Assembly: GCA_016840085.1 (NCBI GenBank)
Contig: JAEOTA010000073.1
Location: forward strand, 47,566 to 111,565
Source: Promethearchaeota archaeon
Lineage (GTDB): Archaea; Asgardarchaeota; Lokiarchaeia; Sigyniarchaeales; SOKP01
DNA length: 64,000 nucleotides
Reading direction: 5' to 3'
Positions 35,904 through 46,304 of the stretch are shown in pieces. Both the position numbers and the translations under genes were made by a program. A model generated the notes under the pieces. That model saw only the letters and a program-made list of their open reading frames with translations. It was not told where the DNA came from and made no database searches. Position 1 is the stretch's first letter; the number at the start of each line of letters is the position of its first letter.

Positions 35904-36038
35904 AATTTTTTATTAATTACTCTTACTTTTTAACAATTTTTAAAGGAATAATCAATGCATTTAAATTCTTAATAAATTATTAAAAAAGTAATTAAATATT
36001 CATGATTATATCGTTAAAACTTTATTAAGCAAAATTGG

Positions 36039-37376
36039 ATGATGGAAATTCATACTAACAATAAGTTAAAACAAAATTTGATTTCAATATTTTTTATACT
36101 CATCCTAATTCATCTTTCATTCTCTATTAAAGGGTATAATTTTAAATCTCAGGAATTAATTACTAAGGATCTAAAATGTTCAAGTAGTATTAGAGGAAAA
36201 AGCATAATTCTTATGATTGGTGATGGAATGGGTTTTGAACAATTAAAGCTTGCAAGATGGGTTGAAATTGGTAAAGATGATCGATTTTCAATGGAGAAAT
36301 TACCATTCCACCTCAATGTAACGACAAATAGTTCTGATAATTTAATAACAGATTCTGCTGCTGCTGCGACCGCAATGGCGACTGGTAACAAAACAAATAA
36401 TGGGATGCTTGCTATTTCACCGTTATTAGAACCTTTGGAAACGATTCTTGAAATTGCCCATCAGCTCGGAAAATCTACTGGAATTATAACTACTACTGCA
36501 TTAACTCATGCAACTCCTGCTGCTTTTATGACTCATGTAAAATCTAGATATAATACATCAGAGATATCTCGACAGATTGTAGAAAATTCAAATGTTAGTA
36601 TTTTATTAGGAGGAGGGAAAGATTACTTTTCAGCATCGCAATTATTGCAGTTAGAAATGAAAGGATACCATTTATTGGAGAATCGTTCTCAACTTATTAG
36701 TACAAATTATAGTAATCTTATTGGATTATTCGCACCTACCCATCTACCTTACGAAATTGAAAGGAATCCAGAGATTAGTCCATCATTGTCTGATATGACG
36801 ATAAAAGCTTTAGAAATACTTTCTCAAGATCCTGAGGGCTTTTTTCTACTAGTTGAGGGGGGAAGAATCGATCATGGCGGACATAAGAATAATAAAACTA
36901 ATGTAGCTTTAGAAACAATTGAATTTCATTATGCTGTAAATACAGCTATCTCATACTCTAAGACAAATGGTAATGTTTTATTATTAATAACTTCTGATCA
37001 TGAAACAGGTGGTTTAACGATTTTAAATGATACATTAACCAATAATATCCCCACATCCAATAAAAACGCTGAAGAAAATAGATTAATAAGAATTGAAAGG
37101 ATTAATAATATCTCTGTTAGTTGGACTACTACATGTCATACTAATCAGGATGTACCCTTTTTTGGATATAGAACAGATTTCTATGGACTTAATAATCTAT
37201 CTATCATTGATAATACTGAGCTTTTTAATATAATGAAAGCTTATTTCTCTATTACACTTGTTAATGATTCAAATTCTTTAATTGAACTAATAATAGGTGT
37301 AGTAATAGCAGGTTTTACAACTACAATATTTGTAATAATCTATTTATGGAAAAAAAAGAAAAAATTAAGAGGTTAG
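36039..37376 (+). CDS. Membrane-anchored alkaline phosphatase family protein
   Basis: 445 residues. It has a signal or anchor at about 10-30, and a C-terminal membrane helix (IGVVIAGFTTTIFVIIYLW) followed by a Lys-rich cytosolic end, so it is probably extracellular and anchored. Active-site pieces: MIGDGMG (D62), TDSAAAATAMATG with nucleophile S106, THATPAAFMTHVKSR, VEGGRIDHGGH and TSDHETGG. These are the metal-binding blocks of alkaline phosphatase. It probably releases phosphate from external esters. It begins divergently from the sulfatase cluster, and its 3' end overlaps the convergent FMN reductase gene by 12 bases. Confidence 0.92.
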   Translation: MMEIHTNNKLKQNLISIFFILILIHLSFSIKGYNFKSQELITKDLKCSSSIRGKSIILMIGDGMGFEQLKLARWVEIGKDDRFSMEKLPFHLNVTTNSSDNLITDSAAAATAMATGNKTNNGMLAISPLLEPLETILEIAHQLGKSTGIITTTALTHATPAAFMTHVKSRYNTSEISRQIVENSNVSILLGGGKDYFSASQLLQLEMKGYHLLENRSQLISTNYSNLIGLFAPTHLPYEIERNPEISPSLSDMTIKALEILSQDPEGFFLLVEGGRIDHGGHKNNKTNVALETIEFHYAVNTAISYSKTNGNVLLLITSDHETGGLTILNDTLTNNIPTSNKNAEENRLIRIERINNISVSWTTTCHTNQDVPFFGYRTDFYGLNNLSIIDNTELFNIMKAYFSITLVNDSNSLIELIIGVVIAGFTTTIFVIIYLWKKKKKLRG

Positions 37377-37949
37377 CTTCTTAAGCAAATAAGCAAAATT
37401 TTTCCCTAGATTTTGAAAAGTTTCTATCCCTTCTTCGTCATTCTCGAAATATTCTGGATCTGATACCTTTGGGTTTACCCCTAGATTCCAATAGCTGGAG
37501 CCAACGATGAACATCTGATTAATTCCAAAGAAATAATTAATACTCGAATAAACATGGGTGGCACCTGCTCGTCTTACAGAGACTACGGCAGCACCAGCTT
37601 TATGTTTTAAAAGGTCACCATTAACTTTACTAACAAGTCCAGCCCTCTCGATCAAAGCTTTCATTCTTGCTGTAGTGTCTGCAAAGTATGTTGGTGATCC
37701 TAATATTATTCCATCAGCTTCAAGCATTTTTTCTAGATACTCATTTAATTTATCTGTTTTGACTGCACATCTCTTATCTTGATTCTGTGCGCAACGATAA
37801 CAAGAAATGCATCCTTGTATTTTGTCCATACCAATCCAAACATATTCACATTCAATTCCTGCAGCCTTTAATTCATCCATTACAATATTTAGGCATTTAT
37901 AGGTAACACCCTCTGGTCTAGGACTGCCATTAAATAGTACAACTTTCAT
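37365..37949 (-). CDS. Iron-sulfur flavoprotein-type NAD(P)H:FMN reductase
   Basis: About 194 residues from ATG 37949 (a TTG at 37973 would add eight residues). Flavodoxin fold: FNGSPRPEGVTYKCLN binds the FMN phosphate and GSPTYFADTTARMK the isoalloxazine. The loop CISCYRCAQNQDKRCAVK has a close-spaced cysteine set like the iron-sulfur flavoproteins (ISF) of anaerobic archaea. It likely transfers electrons between ferredoxin or NAD(P)H and oxygen- or peroxide-related acceptors. Monocistronic, convergent with alkaline phosphatase. Confidence 0.88.
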   Translation of the reverse strand: MKVVLFNGSPRPEGVTYKCLNIVMDELKAAGIECEYVWIGMDKIQGCISCYRCAQNQDKRCAVKTDKLNEYLEKMLEADGIILGSPTYFADTTARMKALIERAGLVSKVNGDLLKHKAGAAVVSVRRAGATHVYSSINYFFGINQMFIVGSSYWNLGVNPKVSDPEYFENDEEGIETFQNLGKNFAYLLKKLTS

Positions 37950-38043
37950 ATTTATTAACCAAGTATTTTTCAATAATTATTTTAAGGCTTATAATCTTTT
38001 ATTCAATATTTTATTAATTAAAAATTTCGAAGAGGATACTAAA

Positions 38044-38607
38044 TTGGTAATGTTTTATTGGTTTGTTTGGATTGTAGGGAGTTTGATTTGTTTAATCATA
38101 TATGTCTTATATAGAATGGATTTTTTAGATAAATTCTATTGGAACTTATTTTGGATTGGATTTTTCCTTGGATTATGTTGGGAGTTACCATTGTCGCTTG
38201 CAAATGTAATGAATATATACCCCCCTGCTAGATTTATAACTCCAGTTCCATTACCAGAACCTTTTTCGTTTTTAATTATATCAATAACCCATAGTTTTTG
38301 GGATGGGGGCTTATTTTTACTTGGGGTATTGTTTGTTAACTTATTGTGTAAAGCACCTTATTTTGAAAAATTTAAAGCATGTGAGCTTAGTATTCTGATC
38401 ATTTATGGGCAGATATCGGAATTGATTGTGGAACTAATAAGTACTCTTAGTAATGGATGGGTATATAATGTATATTGGTGGAATCCTCGGTTATTTATCT
38501 TTAATGGACATAATATTACCTTATTACCTCAGATAATCTGGTTAATTGCTCCAGTTATATTTTATTTTCTTGCTATTAAACTAAAATCCACGTTTTCAAA
38601 CATTTAA
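38044..38607 (+). CDS. Multi-pass membrane protein, 187 aa
   Basis: 187 residues and about five hydrophobic helices (for example FVWIVGSLICLIIYVLY and FWIGFFLGLCWELPLSLA). The TTG start at 38044 has GAGG 8 bases upstream; ATG at 38050 is close by. It contains conserved-looking THSFWDGG and WNPRLFIFNGHN segments with His/Asn that could be catalytic. I do not recognise it. It is transcribed away from the FMN reductase gene. Confidence 0.65.
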   Translation: MVMFYWFVWIVGSLICLIIYVLYRMDFLDKFYWNLFWIGFFLGLCWELPLSLANVMNIYPPARFITPVPLPEPFSFLIISITHSFWDGGLFLLGVLFVNLLCKAPYFEKFKACELSILIIYGQISELIVELISTLSNGWVYNVYWWNPRLFIFNGHNITLLPQIIWLIAPVIFYFLAIKLKSTFSNI

Positions 38608-38647
38608 TTACTTATGTTTAAACAAATAAAATTAAAAAAAAAAGAGT

Positions 38648-39382
38648 TTATTTATTTCTTAGAAAAAGTTTTTCCATCCATTGCGGTAATATAAAGCCAC
38701 CATAAAACTCAATTGAGCTTGATATCAATATGAGTCTTGCTATTATTAAGATTGCAATTGATATGCCGCTTAAAATTTCTAATAATGAACCAATTACAAA
38801 AGATAAGAAAGCAGCAAGCAGTAATTTTCCTTTTAATTTGATCTCAGGAGTATCAGACTTTAATGATTCACGTGCAAACAAGATTCCAGACACCAAAACA
38901 AGGATTACAAGAAAAATCTGGTAAATAGTTACAAATAATTCATATTCAGCGTCAACTGGACTTGTTACTGTCCCTACTAAATTATAATCAGTAAAAAGCA
39001 ATGTAAATAATGCAATTTCAAATAGTACTCCACTAATGCCAACTATTAATAAAATAGTTTTTTTCTTATCCCTATAGAGGAGATCTGTGAAAGCATCCAT
39101 CCAAATAAAGGCTGTAATTGGAAGTGGGACAGCACCGATTATAAAATAATATGGAGGAGCAGACATATAACCATCTCCGCCTGTTATGAGGGCAACTAAA
39201 AAAGAAGAGGAACTCGCATACCACGATGAGACAATACCAAGCCAAACAAGTCCTACAAGTAGTACTGTTCTGTTTTTGGATTTAGGATATTTCGAGAGAA
39301 TTATAAAGCCTATTATTACAGAAATAACAGCAAATATTAGACTAAACACTCCGTTTAAAATATGATCTGGAGTTAGTACCAT
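38648..39382 (-). CDS. Seven-helix membrane protein, 244 aa
   Basis: 244 residues with about seven membrane helices, a short N-terminal outside end, and a C-terminus ending FLRNK. The pattern (GLVWLGIVSSWYASSSSF, VPLPITAFIWMDAFTDLL) suggests one of the large families of uncharacterised Asgard membrane proteins. No signal peptide. The stop is close to the convergent neighbour at 38607. Function unknown. Confidence 0.65.
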   Translation of the reverse strand: MVLTPDHILNGVFSLIFAVISVIIGFIILSKYPKSKNRTVLLVGLVWLGIVSSWYASSSSFLVALITGGDGYMSAPPYYFIIGAVPLPITAFIWMDAFTDLLYRDKKKTILLIVGISGVLFEIALFTLLFTDYNLVGTVTSPVDAEYELFVTIYQIFLVILVLVSGILFARESLKSDTPEIKLKGKLLLAAFLSFVIGSLLEILSGISIAILIIARLILISSSIEFYGGFILPQWMEKLFLRNK

Positions 39383-39507
39383 ATTTATTTACCTTTTTTT
39401 TAATATTGGAAAAATTAAGTTTACTAAATAAAATTAAACAAGGAAAAAATAAATAATCTTATATCACGCATCTATTAATTATATATAAAGGAAGATAACT
39501 AAAATCT

Positions 39508-40761
39508 TTGAGTCTAACTATGGATAATCTCCCTGAGTTACTTGCCCCCGTTCAAGATTGGAATTCCTTAAAACTAATTGGTGGTTTGACTGATGCGATA
39601 TATTTTGGGGTAAAAGATTACAATATGAGGTTAAAAGCAAAAAATTTTGATAGGAATGATTTGAAAAAAGTAGCTGAACTTTGTCATAGTCAAAAATCGC
39701 CTATAAAAGTATATTTAGCTACAAATATTTTAATTTATGACTCAGAATTACAAGATTTAGAAAATTTGATATCTGAAGCTAAAGATGCTGGAATTGATGC
39801 CGTTATTGCTCACGATCTAGCAACGATTCAAATTGCTAAACGAAATAATATTGATTTTCATGTATCAACACAAGTGAATGTTTCCAATATAGAATCGGCT
39901 AAGTTCTATGAAGAACTTGGTGCTGGTAGGATAATATTAGCAAGAGAATTATCACTTAAGCAAATTAATTTGATAAAACATCTGTTAAATAAAACTAAAA
40001 TTGAATGCTTTGTGCACGGCTCAATGTGTACTTCAATTTCAGGGAGATGCTATTTTTCAGCCACAATTTGTGACTCAGAAGAATATTCTGCTAATCGAGG
40101 TAATTGTGTTCAACCTTGTCGAAGAGAATGGAGAGTATTTGATGATGCGAATAATGAATTTATTTATGATGGGCAAATGTTTTTAAATTCAAAGGATCTC
40201 TGTATGATCGAATATATACCCGAGCTTATTAACGCCAATATTGATGCTTTTAAGATTGAAGGAAGAATGAAAGATCCCATTTATGTTAAAACTGTTACTG
40301 AATGTTATAGAGAAGCAATTGATAGCTATTTCAATGAAACTTACACTCAAGAAAAAGTAAGATATTGGCTAGAACGGTTATCAAAAGTATATAATAGAGG
40401 TTTTCATACAGGGTTTTATTTTAAAAAACCTACAATTGAAGATGTTGAATTAAATAAAAGAGGAAATGTTTCTCACTATAAAAAACACTATTTAGGGAAA
40501 ATTCTCTCGTATGATAAAAATAGCAAATCTGCAAATGTTTTACTAGAAAGTTTAGAACACCCTTTAAAATTAGGGGATGAAATCATTATCACAGGAGAGA
40601 ATCGTTATTACATTGAGACGATAAGAAAAATGATATATAAGGGTGAGAAAATCAAGAGTATTGTGAGAAAGAGCTATAGCGATCCCGTAAGAATTAATTT
40701 ACGTTTAAATAAAGAAGTTGAACCGAACGATAAAGTTTATATCATTTCGAAAAAAAAATAA
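39508..40761 (+). CDS. Peptidase U32 family protein
   Basis: 417 residues. The U32 signature E-x-F-x2-G-[SA]-[LIVM]-C-x4-G-x-C is present as [19 protein letters not shown], followed by [12 protein letters not shown]; these cysteines may hold an iron-sulfur cluster. The N-terminal TIM-barrel part starts [13 protein letters not shown]. Bacterial relatives (TrhP, RlhA) hydroxylate tRNA or rRNA, while some act as proteases. The start is TTG 39508, since the first ATG (39520) lies only four codons later; AGGAAG upstream gives weak support. pcm follows 12 bases later. Confidence 0.88.
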   Translation: MSLTMDNLPELLAPVQDWNSLKLIGGLTDAIYFGVKDYNMRLKAKNFDRNDLKKVAELCHSQKSPIKVYLATNILIYDSELQDLENLISEAKDAGIDAVIAHDLATIQIAKRNNIDFHVSTQVNVSNIESAKFYEELGAGRIILARELSLKQINLIKHLLNKTKIECFVHGSMCTSISGRCYFSATICDSEEYSANRGNCVQPCRREWRVFDDANNEFIYDGQMFLNSKDLCMIEYIPELINANIDAFKIEGRMKDPIYVKTVTECYREAIDSYFNETYTQEKVRYWLERLSKVYNRGFHTGFYFKKPTIEDVELNKRGNVSHYKKHYLGKILSYDKNSKSANVLLESLEHPLKLGDEIIITGENRYYIETIRKMIYKGEKIKSIVRKSYSDPVRINLRLNKEVEPNDKVYIISKKK

Positions 40762-40772
40762 TTAGATTTATT

Positions 40773-41447
40773 ATGAATTTCGAGGAGAAAAAAAAGAGAC
40801 TAGTTGAAAGCCTGAAAAATCGAGATATTTTATCTAAGCCAAAAGTAATTCAGGCTATGTTAACTGTTCCAAGGCATAAATTCGTACCTAAAGATGCAGA
40901 ATCTTCGGCTTATATGGATACTCCTCTATTAATTGGAGCAGGACAAACAATTAGTGCTCCTCACATGAATGCTATGATGTGTGAATATCTTGAATTAAAA
41001 GAAGGAGACAAAGTTTTAGAGATCGGAACAGGGTCTGGATATCATGCTGCTTTATGTGCTGAATTAGTTGCCCCAAAAGATTCAAAAAATCCGGGTCATG
41101 TATATACAATTGAACGACATTTAAAACTAGTGAAAAATGCAAAAAAGAGCCTTAAAGAATCAGATTATGAAAATATTGTAACGGTAATTCATGGAGATGG
41201 CACATTAGGATACCCAGAACAAGCTCCTTTTGATAAGATATTAGTAACTGCTGCTTCTCCTAAGAAAATTCCCCCACCATTGCAAGAACAATTAAAAGAT
41301 GGTGGTATCCTTTGTATTCCTGCAGGATCCCATAGCTTTGGGCAAAATCTTTATATCATTAAGAAACATGGAAAGGATTTTGATAGAACCAGAATAACAG
41401 GGGTGAGATTTGTTCCGTTAATAGGGAAATATGGTTTTGAAACCTAA
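40773..41447 (+). CDS. pcm: Protein-L-isoaspartate O-methyltransferase
   Basis: 224 residues. The N-terminal part has [15 protein letters not shown] and [19 protein letters not shown] (isoaspartyl-binding loop). The SAM motif [13 protein letters not shown] follows. Later [15 protein letters not shown] fits this family. The enzyme repairs isoaspartyl residues in aged proteins. It lies 12 bases after the U32 gene, so the two form an operon. The length is usual for archaeal Pcm. Confidence 0.94.
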   Translation: MNFEEKKKRLVESLKNRDILSKPKVIQAMLTVPRHKFVPKDAESSAYMDTPLLIGAGQTISAPHMNAMMCEYLELKEGDKVLEIGTGSGYHAALCAELVAPKDSKNPGHVYTIERHLKLVKNAKKSLKESDYENIVTVIHGDGTLGYPEQAPFDKILVTAASPKKIPPPLQEQLKDGGILCIPAGSHSFGQNLYIIKKHGKDFDRTRITGVRFVPLIGKYGFET

Positions 41448-41565
41448 GCTTAAAAAAATAATTGATGATCTAATTCTTAAGATTGAAATTCATTCAAATA
41501 TTTAAGAATTTATATAAAATTTTGAAGTATTATCAATTAATATTAATTCAGAGTCTGAAATAGGA

Positions 41566-43479
41566 ATGACAATAATAAAAAAGAATTTAAACTCTACCTT
41601 TCCAGATGCTACAATTTTAGATATCGATCTTACAAATAAACAAATATCTAAAAGAACACTTTCTGGAGAAGTTTATAGATTATATCCAGGAGGTTCTGCT
41701 TTAGGAGTATATTTAATGTTACAAGAGATGAAACCTAGAACTGATCCTTATGCTCCAGATAATTTGCTTATCTTTTCTGTATCACCTTTTACTGGTTTAC
41801 CTATTAGTGGTACAAGTCGGTTGACAATTTCAACTAAAAGTCCATTAACGGGTGGTTGTGGAGATAGTCAAGCAGGTGGAGATTTTCCTGCTTATTTAAA
41901 AGCTAATGGGTATGATGCAATAATATTTCGCGGTAAATCAGAACGACCCTCTTACGTGTATATCGATAGAGAAAAAGTTGAACTTAAGGATGGAAAGAAT
42001 ATTTGGGGAAAAATAACTGGAGAAGCTGAAGATATTATAAGAAATGAAATTGGAAATGATAAAATTGAAATAGCTCAAATAGGTCCTGCTGGTGAAAATT
42101 TAGTTAAGTATGCATGTGTTATGAATAAAAACACAAGAGCAAATGGTAGAAATGGGACTGGAGCAGTAATGGGATCTAAGAATTTGAAAGCTGTTGTAGT
42201 CCAAAGGCAAAAAACAATAAATCCATATGATAAAGAAGGATTTAGTTCACTAATTAAATCTCCTGAGATGAAAGCTAGAATAAAAGGATTTGCTGATGGT
42301 TTTGGTTTACATGGTACCGCTGCTAGTGTAGTTCCCATGAATAAAAGTGGTTTTCTTCCTACTAAAAATTATTTGGAGGGATATATGGAAGACGCAATTA
42401 AAATTGACGGGAAAACAATGAGTGAATCAAAATTCTTTAAAGGAAGAGAGACATGTTATGCGTGTTCAGTAAGGTGTAAAAGAGTTATTTATATTCCTGG
42501 AAAGGTTGATCCTAAATATGGTGGTCCTGAATATGAAACTCTTGCCACTTTTGGTTCTTATTGTGGAGTATCTGATTTAGAGACTATTTGTATCTGTAAC
42601 CAACTATGCAATATGTATGGCCTTGATACCATTTCTACAGGAGCATCTATCGCATTTGCCATGGAATGCTATGAAAAAGGGATTTTATCCAAGCACAATA
42701 CTGATGGGCTAGAATTAAATTTTGGGAATCATGATTCTCTCCCAATTCTAGTAGGAAAAATTGCTAAAAGAGAAGGAATAGGAGATCTTCTTGCAGAAGG
42801 TAGTAAAAGACTCGCAGATCATTTAGGTGGTGAAGCAAAATCTTTATTTATGGGAGTAAAGGGGCAAGAACTTCCTGCTCATATGCCCCAATTAAAACCT
42901 GGTTTGGGGATTATTTATACTGTAAACCCCTTTGGTGCTGATCATATGATAGCTGAACATGATACAATGATAGCTATTCCAGGAGAACCGTTTAAAAGAC
43001 GCACGGATATCGTTGGTGGTTATAAACATTATCAAGTTCCAACAGTTTTAGATGAAAATAAAATTCACTATATGTTTGATGGTCAGTGTTTTAATTCAAT
43101 GATTAATTCCTTAAGTCTTTGCGCATTTGTATGGGGTTTTACTTGGCAACTATATGGCCCCTCTGAAATCATAAAATTATGCAAATATGGATTAGGATGG
43201 GATACAGACATTAAAGAACTATTAGAAATTGGAGAACGTTGTTTTAATATGATGAGATATTTTAATGCAAGAGAAGGATTTACAAAAGATGACGACAAGT
43301 TGCCTGAACGTGTTTTCAATCCTGTCCCCGAAGGACCTGGAAAAGGGGTCGGTATAAATAAAGAAGATTTTTATAATGCCCAAGAAATGTATTATAAAAT
43401 GGCAGGATGGGACGAAAAAACAGGTAATCCTACTGAAGATACAATAAAAAGACTAAAATTAGATTGGTTACTTGACTAA
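41566..43479 (+). CDS. aor: Aldehyde:ferredoxin oxidoreductase (tungsten pterin enzyme)
   Basis: 637 residues. N-terminal RLYPGGSALGVYL and the SPFTGLPISGTSR region bind the tungstopterin. The [4Fe-4S] motif is C297-x2-C300-x3-C304, with a distant fourth cysteine C519 (SLCAF) as in the AOR family. ENLVKYACVMNKNTRANGRNGTGAVMGSKNLKAV is the usual AOR block (positions near 42091-42192). It oxidises aldehydes to acids with reduction of ferredoxin and can run in reverse. The upstream gap of about 120 bases carries its promoter. Monocistronic. Confidence 0.95.
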   Translation: MTIIKKNLNSTFPDATILDIDLTNKQISKRTLSGEVYRLYPGGSALGVYLMLQEMKPRTDPYAPDNLLIFSVSPFTGLPISGTSRLTISTKSPLTGGCGDSQAGGDFPAYLKANGYDAIIFRGKSERPSYVYIDREKVELKDGKNIWGKITGEAEDIIRNEIGNDKIEIAQIGPAGENLVKYACVMNKNTRANGRNGTGAVMGSKNLKAVVVQRQKTINPYDKEGFSSLIKSPEMKARIKGFADGFGLHGTAASVVPMNKSGFLPTKNYLEGYMEDAIKIDGKTMSESKFFKGRETCYACSVRCKRVIYIPGKVDPKYGGPEYETLATFGSYCGVSDLETICICNQLCNMYGLDTISTGASIAFAMECYEKGILSKHNTDGLELNFGNHDSLPILVGKIAKREGIGDLLAEGSKRLADHLGGEAKSLFMGVKGQELPAHMPQLKPGLGIIYTVNPFGADHMIAEHDTMIAIPGEPFKRRTDIVGGYKHYQVPTVLDENKIHYMFDGQCFNSMINSLSLCAFVWGFTWQLYGPSEIIKLCKYGLGWDTDIKELLEIGERCFNMMRYFNAREGFTKDDDKLPERVFNPVPEGPGKGVGINKEDFYNAQEMYYKMAGWDEKTGNPTEDTIKRLKLDWLLD

Positions 43480-43483
43480 ATTA

Positions 43484-43621
43484 TTAACTTTCAATTTTTT
43501 TTTCAAATTTTTTTTGCTTTAAAAGACTCCGTACTAGTTTTACATAATTAGATCTTTTTATGTATTCTTTTAAATTATCATCACAACAATTCCAACTTAT
43601 ACAATCCTCAGAACAACTCAT
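43484..43621 (-). CDS. Small Cys-rich protein, 45 aa
   Basis: ATG at 43621 to TAA at 43484. The product begins MSCSEDCISWNCCDDNLKEY and ends in a Lys/Arg-rich helix. Four closely spaced Cys (at 3, 7, 12, 13) suggest metal binding, and the basic tail suggests nucleic-acid or protein contact. No family recognised. The coding-like composition supports it, but a short frame can arise by chance. Confidence 0.45.
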   Translation of the reverse strand: MSCSEDCISWNCCDDNLKEYIKRSNYVKLVRSLLKQKKFEKKIES

Positions 43622-43815
43622 GACTTTAATAGTTTGAATTATTTATTTTGGAAATTTACTATTATATCCTCAATTTTAATGAATAAAATAACCTATATTA
43701 AAGTAATATTTATAGAAATAGAAATTAGTATTGTAAAATAGATAAATTTTATAATTTAATAGTTATTCAAGATTATATTTCATAAGTTATTATGAAAACT
43801 TAAAAGAAATAGAGA

Positions 43816-43959
43816 TTAATCCTTCAAATACTTTTTTAGTTTTTTATCTATAAGTTTTTTTCTTATATTTTTAATGTGTTCGTTATTTTTAATATCACGT
43901 TTTAAAGTTTTGCTATTATATGTCCAACCATTTCGTTTTCCGTTACCATTAGAACCCAT
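43816..43959 (-). CDS. Small basic protein, 47 aa
   Basis: ATG at 43959 to TAA at 43816. It begins MGSNGNGKRNGWTYNSKTL and continues as a Lys-rich helix (residues 20-47). I see no known domain. It lies about 195 bases upstream of the small Cys-rich frame on the same strand, so they could be one transcript. Confidence 0.4.
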   Translation of the reverse strand: MGSNGNGKRNGWTYNSKTLKRDIKNNEHIKNIRKKLIDKKLKKYLKD

Positions 43960-44089
43960 AATTCAAAAGACCGATGCAATTATAGTGATCTTATTTTTTA
44001 TTAGACCGTTAATATATTTAAAAGTGCTTTAAATCGACAAAATTCTTACGGTTATCTAAAAAAATTTAATTTTTAATAAAGTATTAATA

Positions 44090-46264
44090 TTAAAAAATCT
44101 TTAATTTGAGATGAATTTCTAATTTTTTTTCAAGTTTAAAAAGAGGAGTGATGTTTATTCCTTGGTATATCTTTTTATATCCCTCTTCTGTATAGGCATA
44201 GGCGATTATTGGAAATTTAATAATTTTACTGGAGTTTAAGTCCCCCGAAATTGACAATTCAAGGTTTAAATCATAAGTTTCATCATATGCTTTAAAATGA
44301 TCACCATCATATTGAAAGGGTTCTAATATATCTTCTTCGATCTCATCTTTAAATGTAACTTGTTTGCTCTCCCATTGGAATTTATTTGTGTCCCCATTGA
44401 AGAAAAATGGAATGTCGACTGCAATTTTCAAATTTTTGATTATATGTTTTAACATATCTTCCTTTCCGGAAATTTCCTCAAAAATCAATCTTATAACAAC
44501 CTCAATCTCGTTGTCTTCTACATATATATCTTTAGTTATACGTGCTGGATTTTTTTCATCGGATTCTGTATCTTTTATATTTCCAATACGTTCCATTTCT
44601 ATTATGGCCATCTCTCCTTCTTTTTCACTGCTAGTAATCCGAAAATCTTTATCTACGAAATCTCCAAATTCATAGTAATCATCTGTTTGAAGTTGCTCTA
44701 AAGTTACATCATCATGTAAAAATCTCAAACGTAACATGTTCCTTTTGAATCTATCAACCAACACATCTTTTGTTTCAAGCTTTTTACTTTCATGATAAGC
44801 TTCAGGCCATCTTGTTAATGTATTAAGTAAATTATACGATTTAGGTTTATAATCAAATTCAAAAACCGTTCCACCATCACTAGGATTGATATAAAGATTA
44901 AGTAAATTTGATTCAATTATAAATTCTGTTTTGCTATCCTTATTGAAATCAAGTGGAGTTATATAGACATAAGATTTTAAATCTGGATTAATTAGAGAAT
45001 TGATATCATCTATAATTTTTTCAGCATTTATCAGATGGGTATAAACAGAAAACCGTAAAAATTGTAAATAAACCCCTCCAAATAAACCATGCCAATAACA
45101 ATCATTACATTGAGCTTTGTATATTTCATCCCATGCTTCGTTAATTTTTTCTAAAATTTTAGAAATAAGATTTTCATCCTCAATTTTTAATAGACTTTCT
45201 TCTGTAGAAATTAGTGCATTTCTAACGTGAAGCATTTTTTTATGCATATTATTAGACTCAGGATATTTTACAAGAAAATATCTCCAAAATCCTCCCTTTA
45301 AGAATTGATATGTTTCTTTCTTTTCTTCATCATCTTTGAGAGATTTCCTTATTCTTTTAAAATTTTTGCGAATTTGAGTAGGTAAGACCCATTCTTCCAT
45401 CTTATCATAGCTAGCAGTAGGGAGATATATTAAATCTTTTGCTGGAAATTTTTCCATGTATTCTGTAAGGGTTATAGATTTTATCCATCTATTCTTTCTG
45501 ATTTGTTCAAAAAAAGCAGGGATAAATGGCTTTCCTTCGTCTCCATCTTCATGACCATAACCATCAATATAACAAATTTGATGCGTTGTGCCCCATACGC
45601 CCATCTTTTCGGCGTCAGATATTAAAAGAGCAATTCTATCTCCTTCCATATCAGCTAGTTTCTCTAAATAGTCGATGGAGTAATATGTGGGTTTCCAAGG
45701 CGTCAGATATCTCAAATCTTCATTAATGGAAAATATTCGTAATGTTTTTCCCTCGTCCTCAGTAGTATAGGAATAAAGTGTATCATCTTCCGTTATTCCC
45801 GTCGATCTAAAGTGATTATCATCAACAATAACATATTTTAACCCCGCATCATTTAGAAATGAAGGATAATCTGGTTCCCATACCCGTTCCGATAACCAAG
45901 CTCCTTTTACATCTAAATCGAATTCTTTTTTAATAAAATCAGATAATTTTTTTATTTGTGCAATTTTATCTCTATAGGGAATGATAGCAAAGATTGGCTC
46001 ATAATACCCTCCACTGATTATTTCTATTTGTCCCCTTTTTGCTATAGTTTTTAATTTTTCTATAAATTCAGGCTTATTATTTAAAAACCATTCTAATAAA
46101 TTCCCTGAAAAGTGTAAGGTGAACTTGATATCAGAAAACTTGTATATATTATCAATTAAAGGTTCATATGACTTTTTGTATACGTCTTCTATGACGTGAT
46201 GAAAATTATCTACTGGTTGATGAAAGTGAAAGATAATAGGCAAATGAATACTTTTTTCACTCAT
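44090..46264 (-). CDS. GH57 glycoside hydrolase, amylase / 4-alpha-glucanotransferase type
   Basis: 724 residues. GH57 motifs: HFHQP (motif 1), GGYYEP (motif 2), WLSERVWEP with nucleophile E126 (motif 3) and LLISDAEKMG with acid D217 (motif 4). E126 and D217 align at nearly the same offset as E123 and D214 of the Thermococcus litoralis 4-alpha-glucanotransferase. The C-terminal half is a beta-rich domain as in that enzyme. It probably breaks or rebuilds alpha-1,4-glucans in the cytosol. No signal peptide. It is divergent from a maltokinase-like gene across a microsatellite. Confidence 0.92.
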   Translation of the reverse strand: MSEKSIHLPIIFHFHQPVDNFHHVIEDVYKKSYEPLIDNIYKFSDIKFTLHFSGNLLEWFLNNKPEFIEKLKTIAKRGQIEIISGGYYEPIFAIIPYRDKIAQIKKLSDFIKKEFDLDVKGAWLSERVWEPDYPSFLNDAGLKYVIVDDNHFRSTGITEDDTLYSYTTEDEGKTLRIFSINEDLRYLTPWKPTYYSIDYLEKLADMEGDRIALLISDAEKMGVWGTTHQICYIDGYGHEDGDEGKPFIPAFFEQIRKNRWIKSITLTEYMEKFPAKDLIYLPTASYDKMEEWVLPTQIRKNFKRIRKSLKDDEEKKETYQFLKGGFWRYFLVKYPESNNMHKKMLHVRNALISTEESLLKIEDENLISKILEKINEAWDEIYKAQCNDCYWHGLFGGVYLQFLRFSVYTHLINAEKIIDDINSLINPDLKSYVYITPLDFNKDSKTEFIIESNLLNLYINPSDGGTVFEFDYKPKSYNLLNTLTRWPEAYHESKKLETKDVLVDRFKRNMLRLRFLHDDVTLEQLQTDDYYEFGDFVDKDFRITSSEKEGEMAIIEMERIGNIKDTESDEKNPARITKDIYVEDNEIEVVIRLIFEEISGKEDMLKHIIKNLKIAVDIPFFFNGDTNKFQWESKQVTFKDEIEEDILEPFQYDGDHFKAYDETYDLNLELSISGDLNSSKIIKFPIIAYAYTEEGYKKIYQGINITPLFKLEKKLEIHLKLKIF

Positions 46265-46304
46265 ATTAATGATTCCACTTTTTTGCTCATTGGTTAAATA
46301 TTAG

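Larger units (their letters stand above)
43480..44089. other. 610-base region with two small minus-strand ORFs
   Basis: AT-rich region between AOR and the GH57 gene. The two small minus-strand frames listed separately (43484-43621 and 43816-43959) are the only coding signals found. T-rich tracts at about 43495-43518 serve as 3' ends. Confidence 0.5.
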
